Source of the DNA: DASPKT01 sp035626475
GTDB lineage: Bacteria > Pseudomonadota > Alphaproteobacteria > Azospirillales > Azospirillaceae
Assembly: GCA_035626475.1 (NCBI GenBank)
Contig: DASPNP010000067.1
Location: 1 to 46,554 of the forward strand
DNA: 46,554 nucleotides
Direction of reading: 5' to 3'
Of the stretch, positions 17,435 to 24,345 are shown in pieces. Both the position numbers and the translations under genes were made by a program. The notes below the pieces were generated by a model. It did not search any database, had not been told where the DNA came from, and saw only the letters and a list, made by a program, of their open reading frames with translations. Positions within the stretch are counted from its first letter, which is position 1; every line of letters begins with the position of its first letter.

Positions 17435-18451
17435 TCAGTCGGCGACCTTCACCAGCAGCTTGCCGAAATTCCTGCCTTCGAGCAGGCCGAAGAAGGCCTC
17501 CGGCGCGCTCTCCAGCCCCTCCGACACGTCCTCGCGGTACTTCAGCTTGCCCGACCGGATCAGCGGGATCGCCTCCTCGTGGAAGGCGCCCATGCGGTGC
17601 CAGCGCTCGGACACGATGAAGCCCTGCAGGCGCAGGCGCTTGGCCAGCACCTGGGTCAGCAGCAGGCCCATGCGGTCGGGGCCCGGCGGCAGCTCGGTGT
17701 CGTTGTAGTTGGCGATGCGGCCGCAGACCGGCACGCGGCCGAAGGCGTTCAGCAGCGCGATGCAGGCGTCGCCGACCTTGCCGCCCACATTCTCGAAGTA
17801 CACGTCTATGCCCTGCGGGCAGGCGGCCTTCAGCTGCTCCTGGAAGTCCGGCGCCTTATGGTCGACGCAGACATCGAAGCCCAGCTCGTTCACCACATAG
17901 TCGCACTTGTCCTTGCCGCCGGCGATGCCGACCGCGCGGCAGCCGCGCGCCTTCGCCAGCTGGCCGACGACCGAGCCGACGGCGCCGCTGGCGGCCGAGA
18001 CCACCACCGTCTCGCCCGCCTTGGGCTCGCCGATGTCCATCAGCCCGACGAAGGCGGTCAGGCCGGGCATGCCCAGCGTGCCCAGCGCCAGGGTCGGCGG
18101 GAAGGCGTTCGGGTCCAGCTTCACCACGGCCTTCGGGTGGGCGACGGCGTAGTCCTGCCAGCCATTCATGCACTGCACGATGTCGCCGGGCTGGAAGCCC
18201 GGGGCGTTGGACGCCTCCACCCGCGCCACCGTGCCGCCGACCATGGTGCCGCCGATCTCCACCGGCTGGGCGTAGGACTTGGCGGCGCTCATGCGGCCGC
18301 GCATGTAGGGATCGAGCGACAGCCAGAGGGTGCGCAGCAGCAGCTCCCCCTCGCCAGGCACCGGCACGGGCGCCTCCTCCAACCGGAAATTCTCCAGCGT
18401 CGGCATCCCCACCGGCCGCGAGGCCAGCACCCACTTGCGATTGACGGCCAT
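17435..18451 (-). CDS. NADP-dependent MDR oxidoreductase (CurA / prostaglandin-reductase-like)
   Basis: A 338-residue zinc-independent medium-chain reductase that usually reduces the C=C bond of alpha,beta-unsaturated ketones or aldehydes with NADPH. The N-terminus (LASRPVGMPTLENFRLEEAPVP) and LSLDPYMRGRM are typical of the leukotriene-B4-dehydrogenase group. The NADP fold shows VVSAASGAVGSVVGQLAKARG, and the lid contains DVYFENVGGKVGDA. ATG 18451 has GGGAGGG 5 nt upstream. It is the first gene of the unit, and 32 bp before its start lies a predicted promoter with an embedded palindromic operator, so the whole unit is probably repressed by a TetR-type protein encoded elsewhere. Confidence 0.9.
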   Translation of the reverse strand: MAVNRKWVLASRPVGMPTLENFRLEEAPVPVPGEGELLLRTLWLSLDPYMRGRMSAAKSYAQPVEIGGTMVGGTVARVEASNAPGFQPGDIVQCMNGWQDYAVAHPKAVVKLDPNAFPPTLALGTLGMPGLTAFVGLMDIGEPKAGETVVVSAASGAVGSVVGQLAKARGCRAVGIAGGKDKCDYVVNELGFDVCVDHKAPDFQEQLKAACPQGIDVYFENVGGKVGDACIALLNAFGRVPVCGRIANYNDTELPPGPDRMGLLLTQVLAKRLRLQGFIVSERWHRMGAFHEEAIPLIRSGKLKYREDVSEGLESAPEAFFGLLEGRNFGKLLVKVAD

Positions 18452-18483
18452 GGCGCCCTCCCATTCCTTTGTTCGTGGGGAGC

Positions 18484-18512
18484 ACCATAGCGCATTCAAA
18501 CGGACGTTTGAA
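18484..18512 (-). promoter_or_regulatory. Candidate promoter of the oxidoreductase/SDR unit
   Basis: On the minus strand, a -35-like TTCAAA (18512-18507) and a -10-like TATGGT (18489-18484) are separated by exactly 17 bp, 32 bp before the oxidoreductase ATG. The palindrome at 18495-18512 covers the -35 box and most of the spacer. Confidence 0.45.
18495..18512. promoter_or_regulatory. Palindromic operator TTCAAACG-GA-CGTTTGAA
   Basis: Two perfect 8-bp arms are separated by two bases. The core CAAACG-N2-CGTTTG resembles operators of TetR-family regulators of fatty-acid and CoA-ester metabolism such as PsrA. Its position over the predicted promoter fits repression. No regulator gene is adjacent. 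Confidence 0.6.
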
Positions 18513-18544
18513 CCGGGGAATCGATAGCTCCCCATAAAGACCTT

Positions 18545-19676
18545 CGTTGCCGATTAACCCTCGCCAAGACGAGCAGTATCAACACATCTAATTTACTGAA
18601 GAGCGGCAGAACCTGAGATATGCTAAGCACCTTTGTGGCACCAAAGTATAAAACCGGGGTCTTCTTCAGCAATCATCAATAGAATAGCTGCGTTCTCACG
18701 AATTTCTTCATCATTCTTTCCATCATCTCGAATCTTTGCAAAGATATCACGGCAGCTCTCTCTCGCGGCAAGCACAGGAAGTAAGCTGTAGCCAGAACTC
18801 GGCCTTCCGAAACCGCTCTCACCAACGTACGATAGCACCTTCGCTATTTCAATCGGCCCAAAGCTAAGCACCTCATTGGTAACCAAGTTTTTTACTTCCG
18901 ATGGCGCATCCATCATTGAACAATCGTCTGGATGACCTAGTACACGAGAAAAACCGATAGCCAAATTAGGCGTAACATTTGCGGGAGGACGATTATGAAA
19001 TAGTGAGACCATAGTCTCCCAAGCTTCCAGGACACGCCAGTATCTAGCAGTCATCACTCGGATGCCGATACAATGCGTATCATAATCATCAGAGTTTGAC
19101 CACTCAACAGCCGTCTTTAGGCTCAGGTCTGGAGCCTTTCCCTGGATAGTCTGCAATAAGACTCGCCGGAACATTTCTTCATTCAACATGTTCCAGGGCG
19201 ATTTTGGGAATTCTATAACAAAGTTCGATTGCGCCCGATGCTGCCGAATAAGATACCTTGCCTCTTCTTTCAAATCTATCCAATACGCCGTATTTTCTGC
19301 TGGGTCGTAAACGACACCTAACGTGATCAGATCATGCGATCGCCAGAATTCCAAATGTTGCCGTGTTGCAGGTATCCTGCACGTGTACTTTCGACAGTAT
19401 GACTTTCCAGATTTTATCTGAAGAGCCACTTCCTTTGAGGTGACGTTCTCACCATTCACAAAGAGCACAAATGCGTCATGACCATAATCATGGCGGACAT
19501 CTATTTCCTTGAAAACTGAGTTATTCGCCTCAATTGCGCATCTAACGAAATTCACGCCCTGGCGCTCAGTGGCAGAATTCCATTTACGCTTTGCCATGCT
19601 ACCTCCACGAAGAACGGCGTCGAATATCAATTCATAATCAACTCTCTAGCACAATAAAACACCACGTTTACACCTA
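18545..19676. other. AT-rich islet
   Basis: From about 18545 to 19676 the base composition drops sharply. The line 18901-18960 is 45% G+C, while the flanking genes are visibly GC-rich throughout. The islet carries one gene (DUF4365, minus strand) and sits between two host genes on the same strand. No transposase, integrase, tRNA or direct repeat was found at its edges. Transfer from another genome is the simplest explanation. Confidence 0.75.
18623..19597 (-). CDS. DUF4365 domain protein (nuclease-like), horizontally acquired
   Basis: A 324-residue protein. ATG 19597 has GGAGG 4 nt upstream; the longer in-frame start at 19630 lacks a site. Residues about 10-150 match the DUF4365 pattern: ERQGVNFVRCAIEANNSVF, then an HDYGHDAFV acidic site, EVALQIKSGKSY and TRQHLEFWRSHDLITLGVVYD. 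The D...E-x-x-x-Q-x-K arrangement resembles a PD-(D/E)XK nuclease core, and DUF4365 genes are often found near defence genes. The C-terminal half (about 150-324) is helical and unrecognised. Codon use and base composition differ strongly from the neighbours. It stands alone, so a stand-alone defence or toxin role is only a suggestion. Confidence 0.75.
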   Translation of the reverse strand: MAKRKWNSATERQGVNFVRCAIEANNSVFKEIDVRHDYGHDAFVLFVNGENVTSKEVALQIKSGKSYCRKYTCRIPATRQHLEFWRSHDLITLGVVYDPAENTAYWIDLKEEARYLIRQHRAQSNFVIEFPKSPWNMLNEEMFRRVLLQTIQGKAPDLSLKTAVEWSNSDDYDTHCIGIRVMTARYWRVLEAWETMVSLFHNRPPANVTPNLAIGFSRVLGHPDDCSMMDAPSEVKNLVTNEVLSFGPIEIAKVLSYVGESGFGRPSSGYSLLPVLAARESCRDIFAKIRDDGKNDEEIRENAAILLMIAEEDPGFILWCHKGA

Positions 19677-20843
19677 TTACGAAGATGAGGTTGCGTACAG
19701 CCGCCCGATGGTCCGCACCGCCTCCTCGGCCTCGGCGCGGTCGGGGGCGGTGGAGTCGTCGCCAAAGCCGTAATAGTCGTTGGCGCCGGTCTTCTGGAAC
19801 ACCAGCCCGTCGCGGCGCGGCACGAAGCTCACCTGGTCGTAGTAGAGGCCGTGGCCCGGCCCCCGCTCGGTCGCCACATGGGCGATCTGGCCGCGCACCG
19901 GGGTCAGCGAGACGTCGCCGAACAGCGCCTTGGCGCCGTAGCCGGTGCAGTTCACCAGCAGCGGCTGGGGCAGCGCCGCCAGCTCGGCCGGGCTGTGGAA
20001 CTCGCGCCGTTCGGTGCGGCCGCCGGCGGCCAGGAAGTCGGCCATCAGCATGCGGCCATAGGCGGCGAGGTTGTACATCATGAAGCTGACGCGGCGGACG
20101 GTGCGGTCGCCGAAGGGATGGTCGCCGGGCTCGTAGTCGCGGGCGCCGACGGACAGGTCGGGCACCAGCTCGCGGCGCAACTCGGCGAAGCGGGGACGGT
20201 CCTCGGCGACGGGCGGCGACAGGGCGCGGTCCCGCACCACATAGCTGTCGATCCATTCAACCGGCGCGTCGGCGAGGCCGAGCAGCCCCTGGAAGGCGGC
20301 AAAGGACCGCCGGGTCATCGCTTCCCAATCGGCCTTGAAGGAAGGCGTGGCGTGCTGCTCCAGCGCGATGCGCGAATCGGGCGACCAGACGCCGCTGGCA
20401 TAGGCCGAGGCGACGTGCGGCGGGAACTCCCTGGCGTAGATCGTCACCCGGGCGCCGGCGCGCTGCAGCAGCAGGGCGGTGGTGAGCCCCATGGCGCCGC
20501 AGCCGATGACGCCGATCTCGCGGGCGCCGGTGCCGAGCGCCAGCGCCGCCGCCTTCTCGCCGGCGCCCCAGGAGAGCGACCAGCCGCTGCCGCCATGGCC
20601 GTAATGGTGCAGGACGGTCTTGGCGCCGACCCGCTCCAGCTCCAGCCGCGGCCCCTGGGCGCGGAAGGGCCGGGTACAGACGGTGATGTGGCTGATCCGG
20701 TCGGGCGTGACGCGCATCGGCGGCAGCTGCAGCGCCGGGGTCTTCGCAGGGGCGGACCGCCCCGCGCAGCCGCCCAGCATGCCCATGCCCGCCAGGGCGC
20801 CGGCCCCCGCCAGCACCCGCCGCCGCGCCATCATGCCCGTCAT
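19677..20843 (-). CDS. Exported D-amino-acid oxidase-like FAD oxidoreductase with permuted motif order
   Basis: A 388-residue flavoenzyme of the D-amino-acid/D-aspartate oxidase family, which oxidises D-amino acids to imino acids and hydrogen peroxide. The N-terminus reads RRRVLAGAGALAGMGMLGGC, a twin-arginine-like leader ending in a possible lipobox cysteine (Cys26). Remarkably, the blocks that end normal oxidases (RPFRAQGPRLELE at 58-70 and HHYGHGGSGWSLSWG at 79-93) come before the FAD Rossmann motif GCGAMG (114-119). Substrate-domain blocks such as ASGVWSP and NCTGYGAKALFGD follow, then VRGQIAH, and the chain ends at a FQKTGANDYYGFGDD region. The order is thus circularly permuted. ATG 20843 has GAGG upstream. 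The last four residues are encoded at the edge of the AT-rich islet. It is divergent from an exported RidA. Confidence 0.85.
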   Translation of the reverse strand: MTGMMARRRVLAGAGALAGMGMLGGCAGRSAPAKTPALQLPPMRVTPDRISHITVCTRPFRAQGPRLELERVGAKTVLHHYGHGGSGWSLSWGAGEKAAALALGTGAREIGVIGCGAMGLTTALLLQRAGARVTIYAREFPPHVASAYASGVWSPDSRIALEQHATPSFKADWEAMTRRSFAAFQGLLGLADAPVEWIDSYVVRDRALSPPVAEDRPRFAELRRELVPDLSVGARDYEPGDHPFGDRTVRRVSFMMYNLAAYGRMLMADFLAAGGRTERREFHSPAELAALPQPLLVNCTGYGAKALFGDVSLTPVRGQIAHVATERGPGHGLYYDQVSFVPRRDGLVFQKTGANDYYGFGDDSTAPDRAEAEEAVRTIGRLYATSSS

Positions 20844-20914
20844 TTCCAGCCTCGAATCCGTCGCCGATCGGCGGCCAGGATTACCACAAGCGGTGTGCGG
20901 GCAAGGCGGAAATG

Positions 20915-20943
20915 CTTCCCCGGCGCCGGTCCGGCGCTATGCT
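20915..20943 (+). promoter_or_regulatory. Weak candidate promoter for ridA
   Basis: CTTCCC (20915-20920), a 17-bp spacer and TATGCT (20938-20943) lie in the 129-bp gap between the divergent oxidase and RidA genes, 30 bp before the RidA start. The match is modest. Confidence 0.3.
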
Positions 20944-20972
20944 CCGCAGCACCGGAATGATGGGAGGATGGA

Positions 20973-21479
20973 ATGAAGCGGTTCGGAGCGACCCTGGCCC
21001 TGATGCTGATGGTGGCGGCGCCCGCCCTGGCGCAATCCGGCGATGCGGGCGGCATCAAGCGCACCGACACGCCGAACTTCCCGATCTCCCAGGCGGTGCT
21101 GGTGCCGGGCGGCTCGGACCTCTACTTCTTCAGCGGCGTGGTGCCGTCGGTCACCGACCCGGCCGCGCCCAGGGGCAGCATCCAGTCCTTCGGCGACACC
21201 GAGGCGCAGACCGAGAACGTGCTGGGCAAGATCAAGAAGACGCTGGAGGCGCAGGGGCTGGGCCTGAAGGATGTCGTGCTGATGCATGTCTATCTGGTCG
21301 GCGACCCGGCCAAGGGCGGCACCATGGATTTCGGCGGCATGATGAATGCCTACCGCCGCCATTTCGGCACGGCGGAGCAGCCGAACAAGCCCGCCCGCTC
21401 CACGGTGCAGGTCGCGGGCCTGGCCTCGCCGGGCATGCTGGTGGAGATCGAGGTGGTGGCCGCCCGCGCCAAGCCCTGA
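20973..21479 (+). CDS. Exported RidA-family imine/enamine deaminase
   Basis: A 168-residue protein with a clear Sec signal peptide (MKRFGATLALMLMVAAPALAQ) followed by a full RidA (YjgF/YER057c/UK114) domain. RidA proteins hydrolyse reactive 2-imino or enamino acids to keto acids and ammonia. Family marks are LYFFSGVVPSV, TEAQTENVLGKIKKTLEAQGLGLKDVVLMHVYL and the active-site arginine block NKPARSTVQVAGLASPGMLVEIEVVA. The export signal is unusual next to cytoplasmic RidA but known in periplasmic relatives. It is divergent from the exported D-amino-acid oxidase-like gene, whose product imine is exactly a RidA-type substrate; a periplasmic two-step deamination is a reasonable inference. Confidence 0.9.
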   Translation: MKRFGATLALMLMVAAPALAQSGDAGGIKRTDTPNFPISQAVLVPGGSDLYFFSGVVPSVTDPAAPRGSIQSFGDTEAQTENVLGKIKKTLEAQGLGLKDVVLMHVYLVGDPAKGGTMDFGGMMNAYRRHFGTAEQPNKPARSTVQVAGLASPGMLVEIEVVAARAKP

Positions 21480-21483
21480 GCGG

Positions 21484-21738
21484 TCAGAGGCGGGAGATGT
21501 CGATCAGCGTGTCGGGCGGCTCCGGGATCTCCGCCGCCTTGCCGTAGGCGGCGCAGGCGCGGGCGAAGGAGGCGCGGTCGGGCGGCGGGCGGAGATAGGC
21601 GACGCCCGGATGCGCCGTCAGCTCCGCCCAGGCGGCCCGCACCCAATCTTCGGCCGCCGGGGGCGTTTCCCGAGATTCGGCTTGGCGCACCGGCGGCTTG
21701 CCGGCGGGCACGGGAAGGGGAAGGCGTGTCGCGTCCAT
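21484..21738 (-). CDS. Small hypothetical protein
   Basis: An 84-residue frame on the minus strand, convergent with the RidA gene and ending 4 bp from it. The second half (AAEDWVRAAWAELTAHPGVAYLRPPPDRASFARACAAYGKAAEIPEPPDTLIDISRL) looks like a folded helical domain rather than antisense noise, while the first third is Pro/Arg-rich. No family is recognised. Start ATG 21738 is preferred over 21756, but neither has a convincing ribosome binding site. It could be real or spurious. Confidence 0.5.
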   Translation of the reverse strand: MDATRLPLPVPAGKPPVRQAESRETPPAAEDWVRAAWAELTAHPGVAYLRPPPDRASFARACAAYGKAAEIPEPPDTLIDISRL

Positions 21739-21873
21739 GCCGGATGAACGCGGCATGCGCGGCTTGGTTGCGCGATTACACCGATCGAATGTCGCGGGAC
21801 GGGCGGGGATGCCTCTCTAACCCGCGAAAAAGGGGTGGCGCAAAGGCCGAGGCCCGGCCACCCCTGCGGCGGC

Positions 21874-22524
21874 TCACTTCTTGGTGAGGCCCTGGAGCTG
21901 CTGCTGCAGCTCGTCCAGCTTCTTCTGCAGATCGCCCAGCCGGTCCTCCTCGGTCCGCGGCTTGGCGGCGGTGGAGGGTGCGGCCGGCGGCGTGCCGAAG
22001 TCGCCATGCTCGCCGAAGGGCGAGAACATGCGCATGGCCCGCTCGAACATGGCGAGGTTCTGCTTGCTCATCTCCTCCAGCGTGCCGAACGGGAAGATGC
22101 CGCCCAACGTGTTCTGGAAATAGTCCCGCATCTTCTCCTGATTGCGGGTGAAGGACTGCATGCTGTGCTCGAGGTACTTGGGCACCATCCACTGCATGTT
22201 GTCGCCGTAGAAGGAGATCAGCTGGCGCAGGAACCCGATGGGCAGGAGGTTCTGGCCCTTGGACTCCTCCTCCACGATGATCTGGGTCAGGACCGAGCGG
22301 GTGATGTCGTCGCCGGTCTTCGCGTCGAACACGGCGAAGTCCTTGCCGTCCTTCACCATCTGGCAGAGATGGTCGAGGGTGACGTAAGAGCTCGTGGCGG
22401 TGTTGTAGAGGCGCCGGTTCGCGTACTTCTTGATGGTGATCGGCGCGGGCTTGGACTCTTCCTTGTCGACCATCTGGCTCTTCCCGGCGTTCTCGGGCTC
22501 GACCGTGGGAACTGCCTTGTTCAT
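21874..22524 (-). CDS. phaR: Polyhydroxyalkanoate synthesis repressor PhaR
   Basis: PhaR binds DNA and polyhydroxybutyrate granules and represses phasin and other PHA genes until polymer accumulates. From ATG 22524 the protein has 216 residues. The diagnostic DNA-binding N-terminal domain ITIKKYANRRLYNTATSSYVTLDHLCQMV lies at about 29-57, followed by the PHB-accumulation regulatory repeats (ITRSVLTQIIVEEE, LPIGFLRQLISFYGD, SMQSFTRNQEKM). The C-terminus ends in a leucine-heptad coiled coil (EEDRLGDLQKKLDELQQQLQGL). Other in-frame starts are GTG 22551 and ATG 22473, the last with a good GGGAAGAG site. It is divergent from a PhaE-like/PhaC-like pair, a likely target. Confidence 0.93.
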   Translation of the reverse strand: MNKAVPTVEPENAGKSQMVDKEESKPAPITIKKYANRRLYNTATSSYVTLDHLCQMVKDGKDFAVFDAKTGDDITRSVLTQIIVEEESKGQNLLPIGFLRQLISFYGDNMQWMVPKYLEHSMQSFTRNQEKMRDYFQNTLGGIFPFGTLEEMSKQNLAMFERAMRMFSPFGEHGDFGTPPAAPSTAAKPRTEEDRLGDLQKKLDELQQQLQGLTKK

Positions 22525-22676
22525 CGCGGTGCACCCTGGGGTTTTTTGCACCCGCTAAAAGTACGCGATGCGGCGCGGCATGCGCAAGCGCGGAGCCGTG
22601 GCAGCAAACGGCGCGCCGGAGGAACGGATGCCTCTCCCGCGGTTTACCGCGAACCGGCAGGCTGTATACTCGACCC

Positions 22677-23174
22677 ATGAGCCGCGACGACGCAAAGACC
22701 CCGCCCCCGGGAAACGCCGGTGGGAGCGAGCCCGAACCGCCCTCCGCCGAGGAGCTGGCGAAGCGGTTCCTCGACCTCTGGCAGGACCAGCTGGCGGCCG
22801 TCGCCGCCGATCCGGATCTGGCCGACGGTATGGCGCGCCTGCTGCAGGGCGCCGCCGCCTGGAACCCGTTCCTGGCGCCCTTGGCCGGCGCGCCGCCCGC
22901 CTGGCCCGGCTTTCCCGGCGCGGCCGGCTTCCCCTTCCCCGGCTTCCCCCAGCCCCCGCGAGGTCGCCATGACCGACCGTCCCCCACCCCGCCCGCCGAG
23001 ACCGCCCCGCCAGGGGCCGAGGCCGCTGGCGCTGCATCTGGGGGCGGGGATGTCCGTCTTGACGAGCTGGCCGGCCGGCTTGACGCTCTCGAGAAGCAGC
23101 TCGCCGCCCTGGCGCCCGGAGCTGCGGGAACGGGCGGCGAGCCTCCGCCGCGACCTCGCCGGCGTCGATCCTGA
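22677..23174 (+). CDS. PhaE-like small subunit of a PHA synthase (frame overlaps phaC-like gene)
   Basis: A 165-residue protein. The N-terminal part has the helical block SAEELAKRFLDLWQDQLAAVAADPDLADGMARLLQG, which resembles small proteins encoded beside PHA synthases. A Pro/Gly/Phe-rich linker (FPGAAGFPFPGFPQPP) follows, and the C-terminus has a short coiled coil (DELAGRLDALEKQLAAL) before a basic tail. This is much shorter than classical PhaE (about 350 residues). The last 206 bp, including the coiled coil, lie inside the next gene in another frame. I see coding character in both frames there. The assignment as a PhaE-like partner rests on context and pattern, not on a firm domain hit. Confidence 0.65.
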   Translation: MSRDDAKTPPPGNAGGSEPEPPSAEELAKRFLDLWQDQLAAVAADPDLADGMARLLQGAAAWNPFLAPLAGAPPAWPGFPGAAGFPFPGFPQPPRGRHDRPSPTPPAETAPPGAEAAGAASGGGDVRLDELAGRLDALEKQLAALAPGAAGTGGEPPPRPRRRRS

Positions 23175-24210
23175 GGCGTTCGAGCGGGCGGTGGAGCCCG
23201 AGGCGCGCCGCCGCGCCGACCGGCTGCTGACCGGGCTTGAGCGTTACCGCCGCCATCCCTACCGCCGCGACCTGGACGACCCGCCGCCGGTCTGGACCGA
23301 GGGGCGCGCCCGCATCACCGCCTTCGGACCCGAGGATGGGCCGCCGGTGCTGTTCGTGCCGTCGCTGGTTAACCGCGGCTACATACTGGACCTGTCCTCG
23401 CGCAAGAGCCTGGTGCGCTGGCTGGCGGCGCGGGGGCTGCGCTGCTTCCTGATCGACTGGGGCGCACCCGGGCCGGAGGAGCGCCGCTTCACCCTGAGCG
23501 ACTATGTCGCCGGCCGGCTGCGCCGCGCCATCCAGGCCGCCCGCGCCCTGTCCGGCGGGCGGCGGGTGGGGCTGGTCGGCTACTGCATGGGCGGCCTTCT
23601 GACCGCCGCGGCCGCGCAGCGTCAGCCGGAGGACGTGGCGGCGCTGGGGCTGATGGCGACGCCCTGGGACTTCCATGCCGAGGACCGCGCCGGCGCGCTG
23701 CGGGTCGCGGCCTGCCTGCCGGCGCTGGAACCGGCGCTGCGCACCCTGGGCGAGCTGCCCATCGACATGATCCAGGCGCTGTTCGCCGGGCTGGACCCGC
23801 TGCTGGCGATGAAGAAGTTCAGCAGCTTCGCCCGCAAGGACCCCGAATCGGACGATGCCCGCGACTTCGTGGCGCTGGAGGACTGGCTGAACGATGGGGT
23901 GACGCTGGCCGAGGCGGTGGCGCGGGAATGCATCGCCGGCTGGTACGGCCGCAACGACACCGGCCGGGGCGACTGGCGCGTCGCCGGGGAACCGGTCATC
24001 CCCGCCCGCATCCGGGTGCCCGCCCTGGCGCTGGTCCCCGCCATGGACCGCATCGTCCCGCCGGCCTCCGCCCGCGCGCTCGGCCAGGCCATTCCCGGCT
24101 GCACGATCCTGGAGCCGCCGCTGGGCCATATCGGCATGATCGTCAGCGGCGGCGCCCAGCCGAAGGTCTGGGAACCGCTGGCGCAATGGCTGCTGCGGAC
24201 CGTCCGCTGA
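22969..24210 (+). CDS. PhaC-like polyester synthase (alpha/beta-hydrolase fold)
   Basis: A 413-residue protein of the PHA-synthase family (COG3243), which polymerises (R)-hydroxyacyl-CoA into intracellular polyester. The lipase-box-like motif is GYCMGG with a cysteine nucleophile (Cys206), as in true synthases. The acid is probably Asp360 (MDRIVP) and the base His387 (GHIGMIVSGGAQPKVWEPLAQWL). Other family blocks are VLFVPSLVNRGYILDL, FLIDWGAPG and LMATPWDFH. Its length is nearer to class III PhaC (about 360) than to class I (about 590). ATG 22969 has AGGT 5 nt upstream; the N-terminal GPRPLALHL segment supports a start well before the end of the upstream gene. It is divergent from phaR. Confidence 0.82.
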   Translation: MTDRPPPRPPRPPRQGPRPLALHLGAGMSVLTSWPAGLTLSRSSSPPWRPELRERAASLRRDLAGVDPEAFERAVEPEARRRADRLLTGLERYRRHPYRRDLDDPPPVWTEGRARITAFGPEDGPPVLFVPSLVNRGYILDLSSRKSLVRWLAARGLRCFLIDWGAPGPEERRFTLSDYVAGRLRRAIQAARALSGGRRVGLVGYCMGGLLTAAAAQRQPEDVAALGLMATPWDFHAEDRAGALRVAACLPALEPALRTLGELPIDMIQALFAGLDPLLAMKKFSSFARKDPESDDARDFVALEDWLNDGVTLAEAVARECIAGWYGRNDTGRGDWRVAGEPVIPARIRVPALALVPAMDRIVPPASARALGQAIPGCTILEPPLGHIGMIVSGGAQPKVWEPLAQWLLRTVR

Positions 24211-24345
24211 GGACATCCCGAATCTTAAGTATTAGAGCACTCCTTGATTTCAGGCCGATGGGCCCGTGGGCGGTTCCGTTTGGATTGTACTTCATAAGCC
24301 CCAATCCCTACCCTACTGGCTTAACGGTCGGGATCAGGGGCGGTA

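Noticed and set aside
19677..20843. Idea that the odd motif order of the oxidase is a frameshift or two fused gene fragments
   Set aside because: One frame runs without interruption, the leader and ribosome binding site fit the start, and each family block occurs once, so permutation explains it better.
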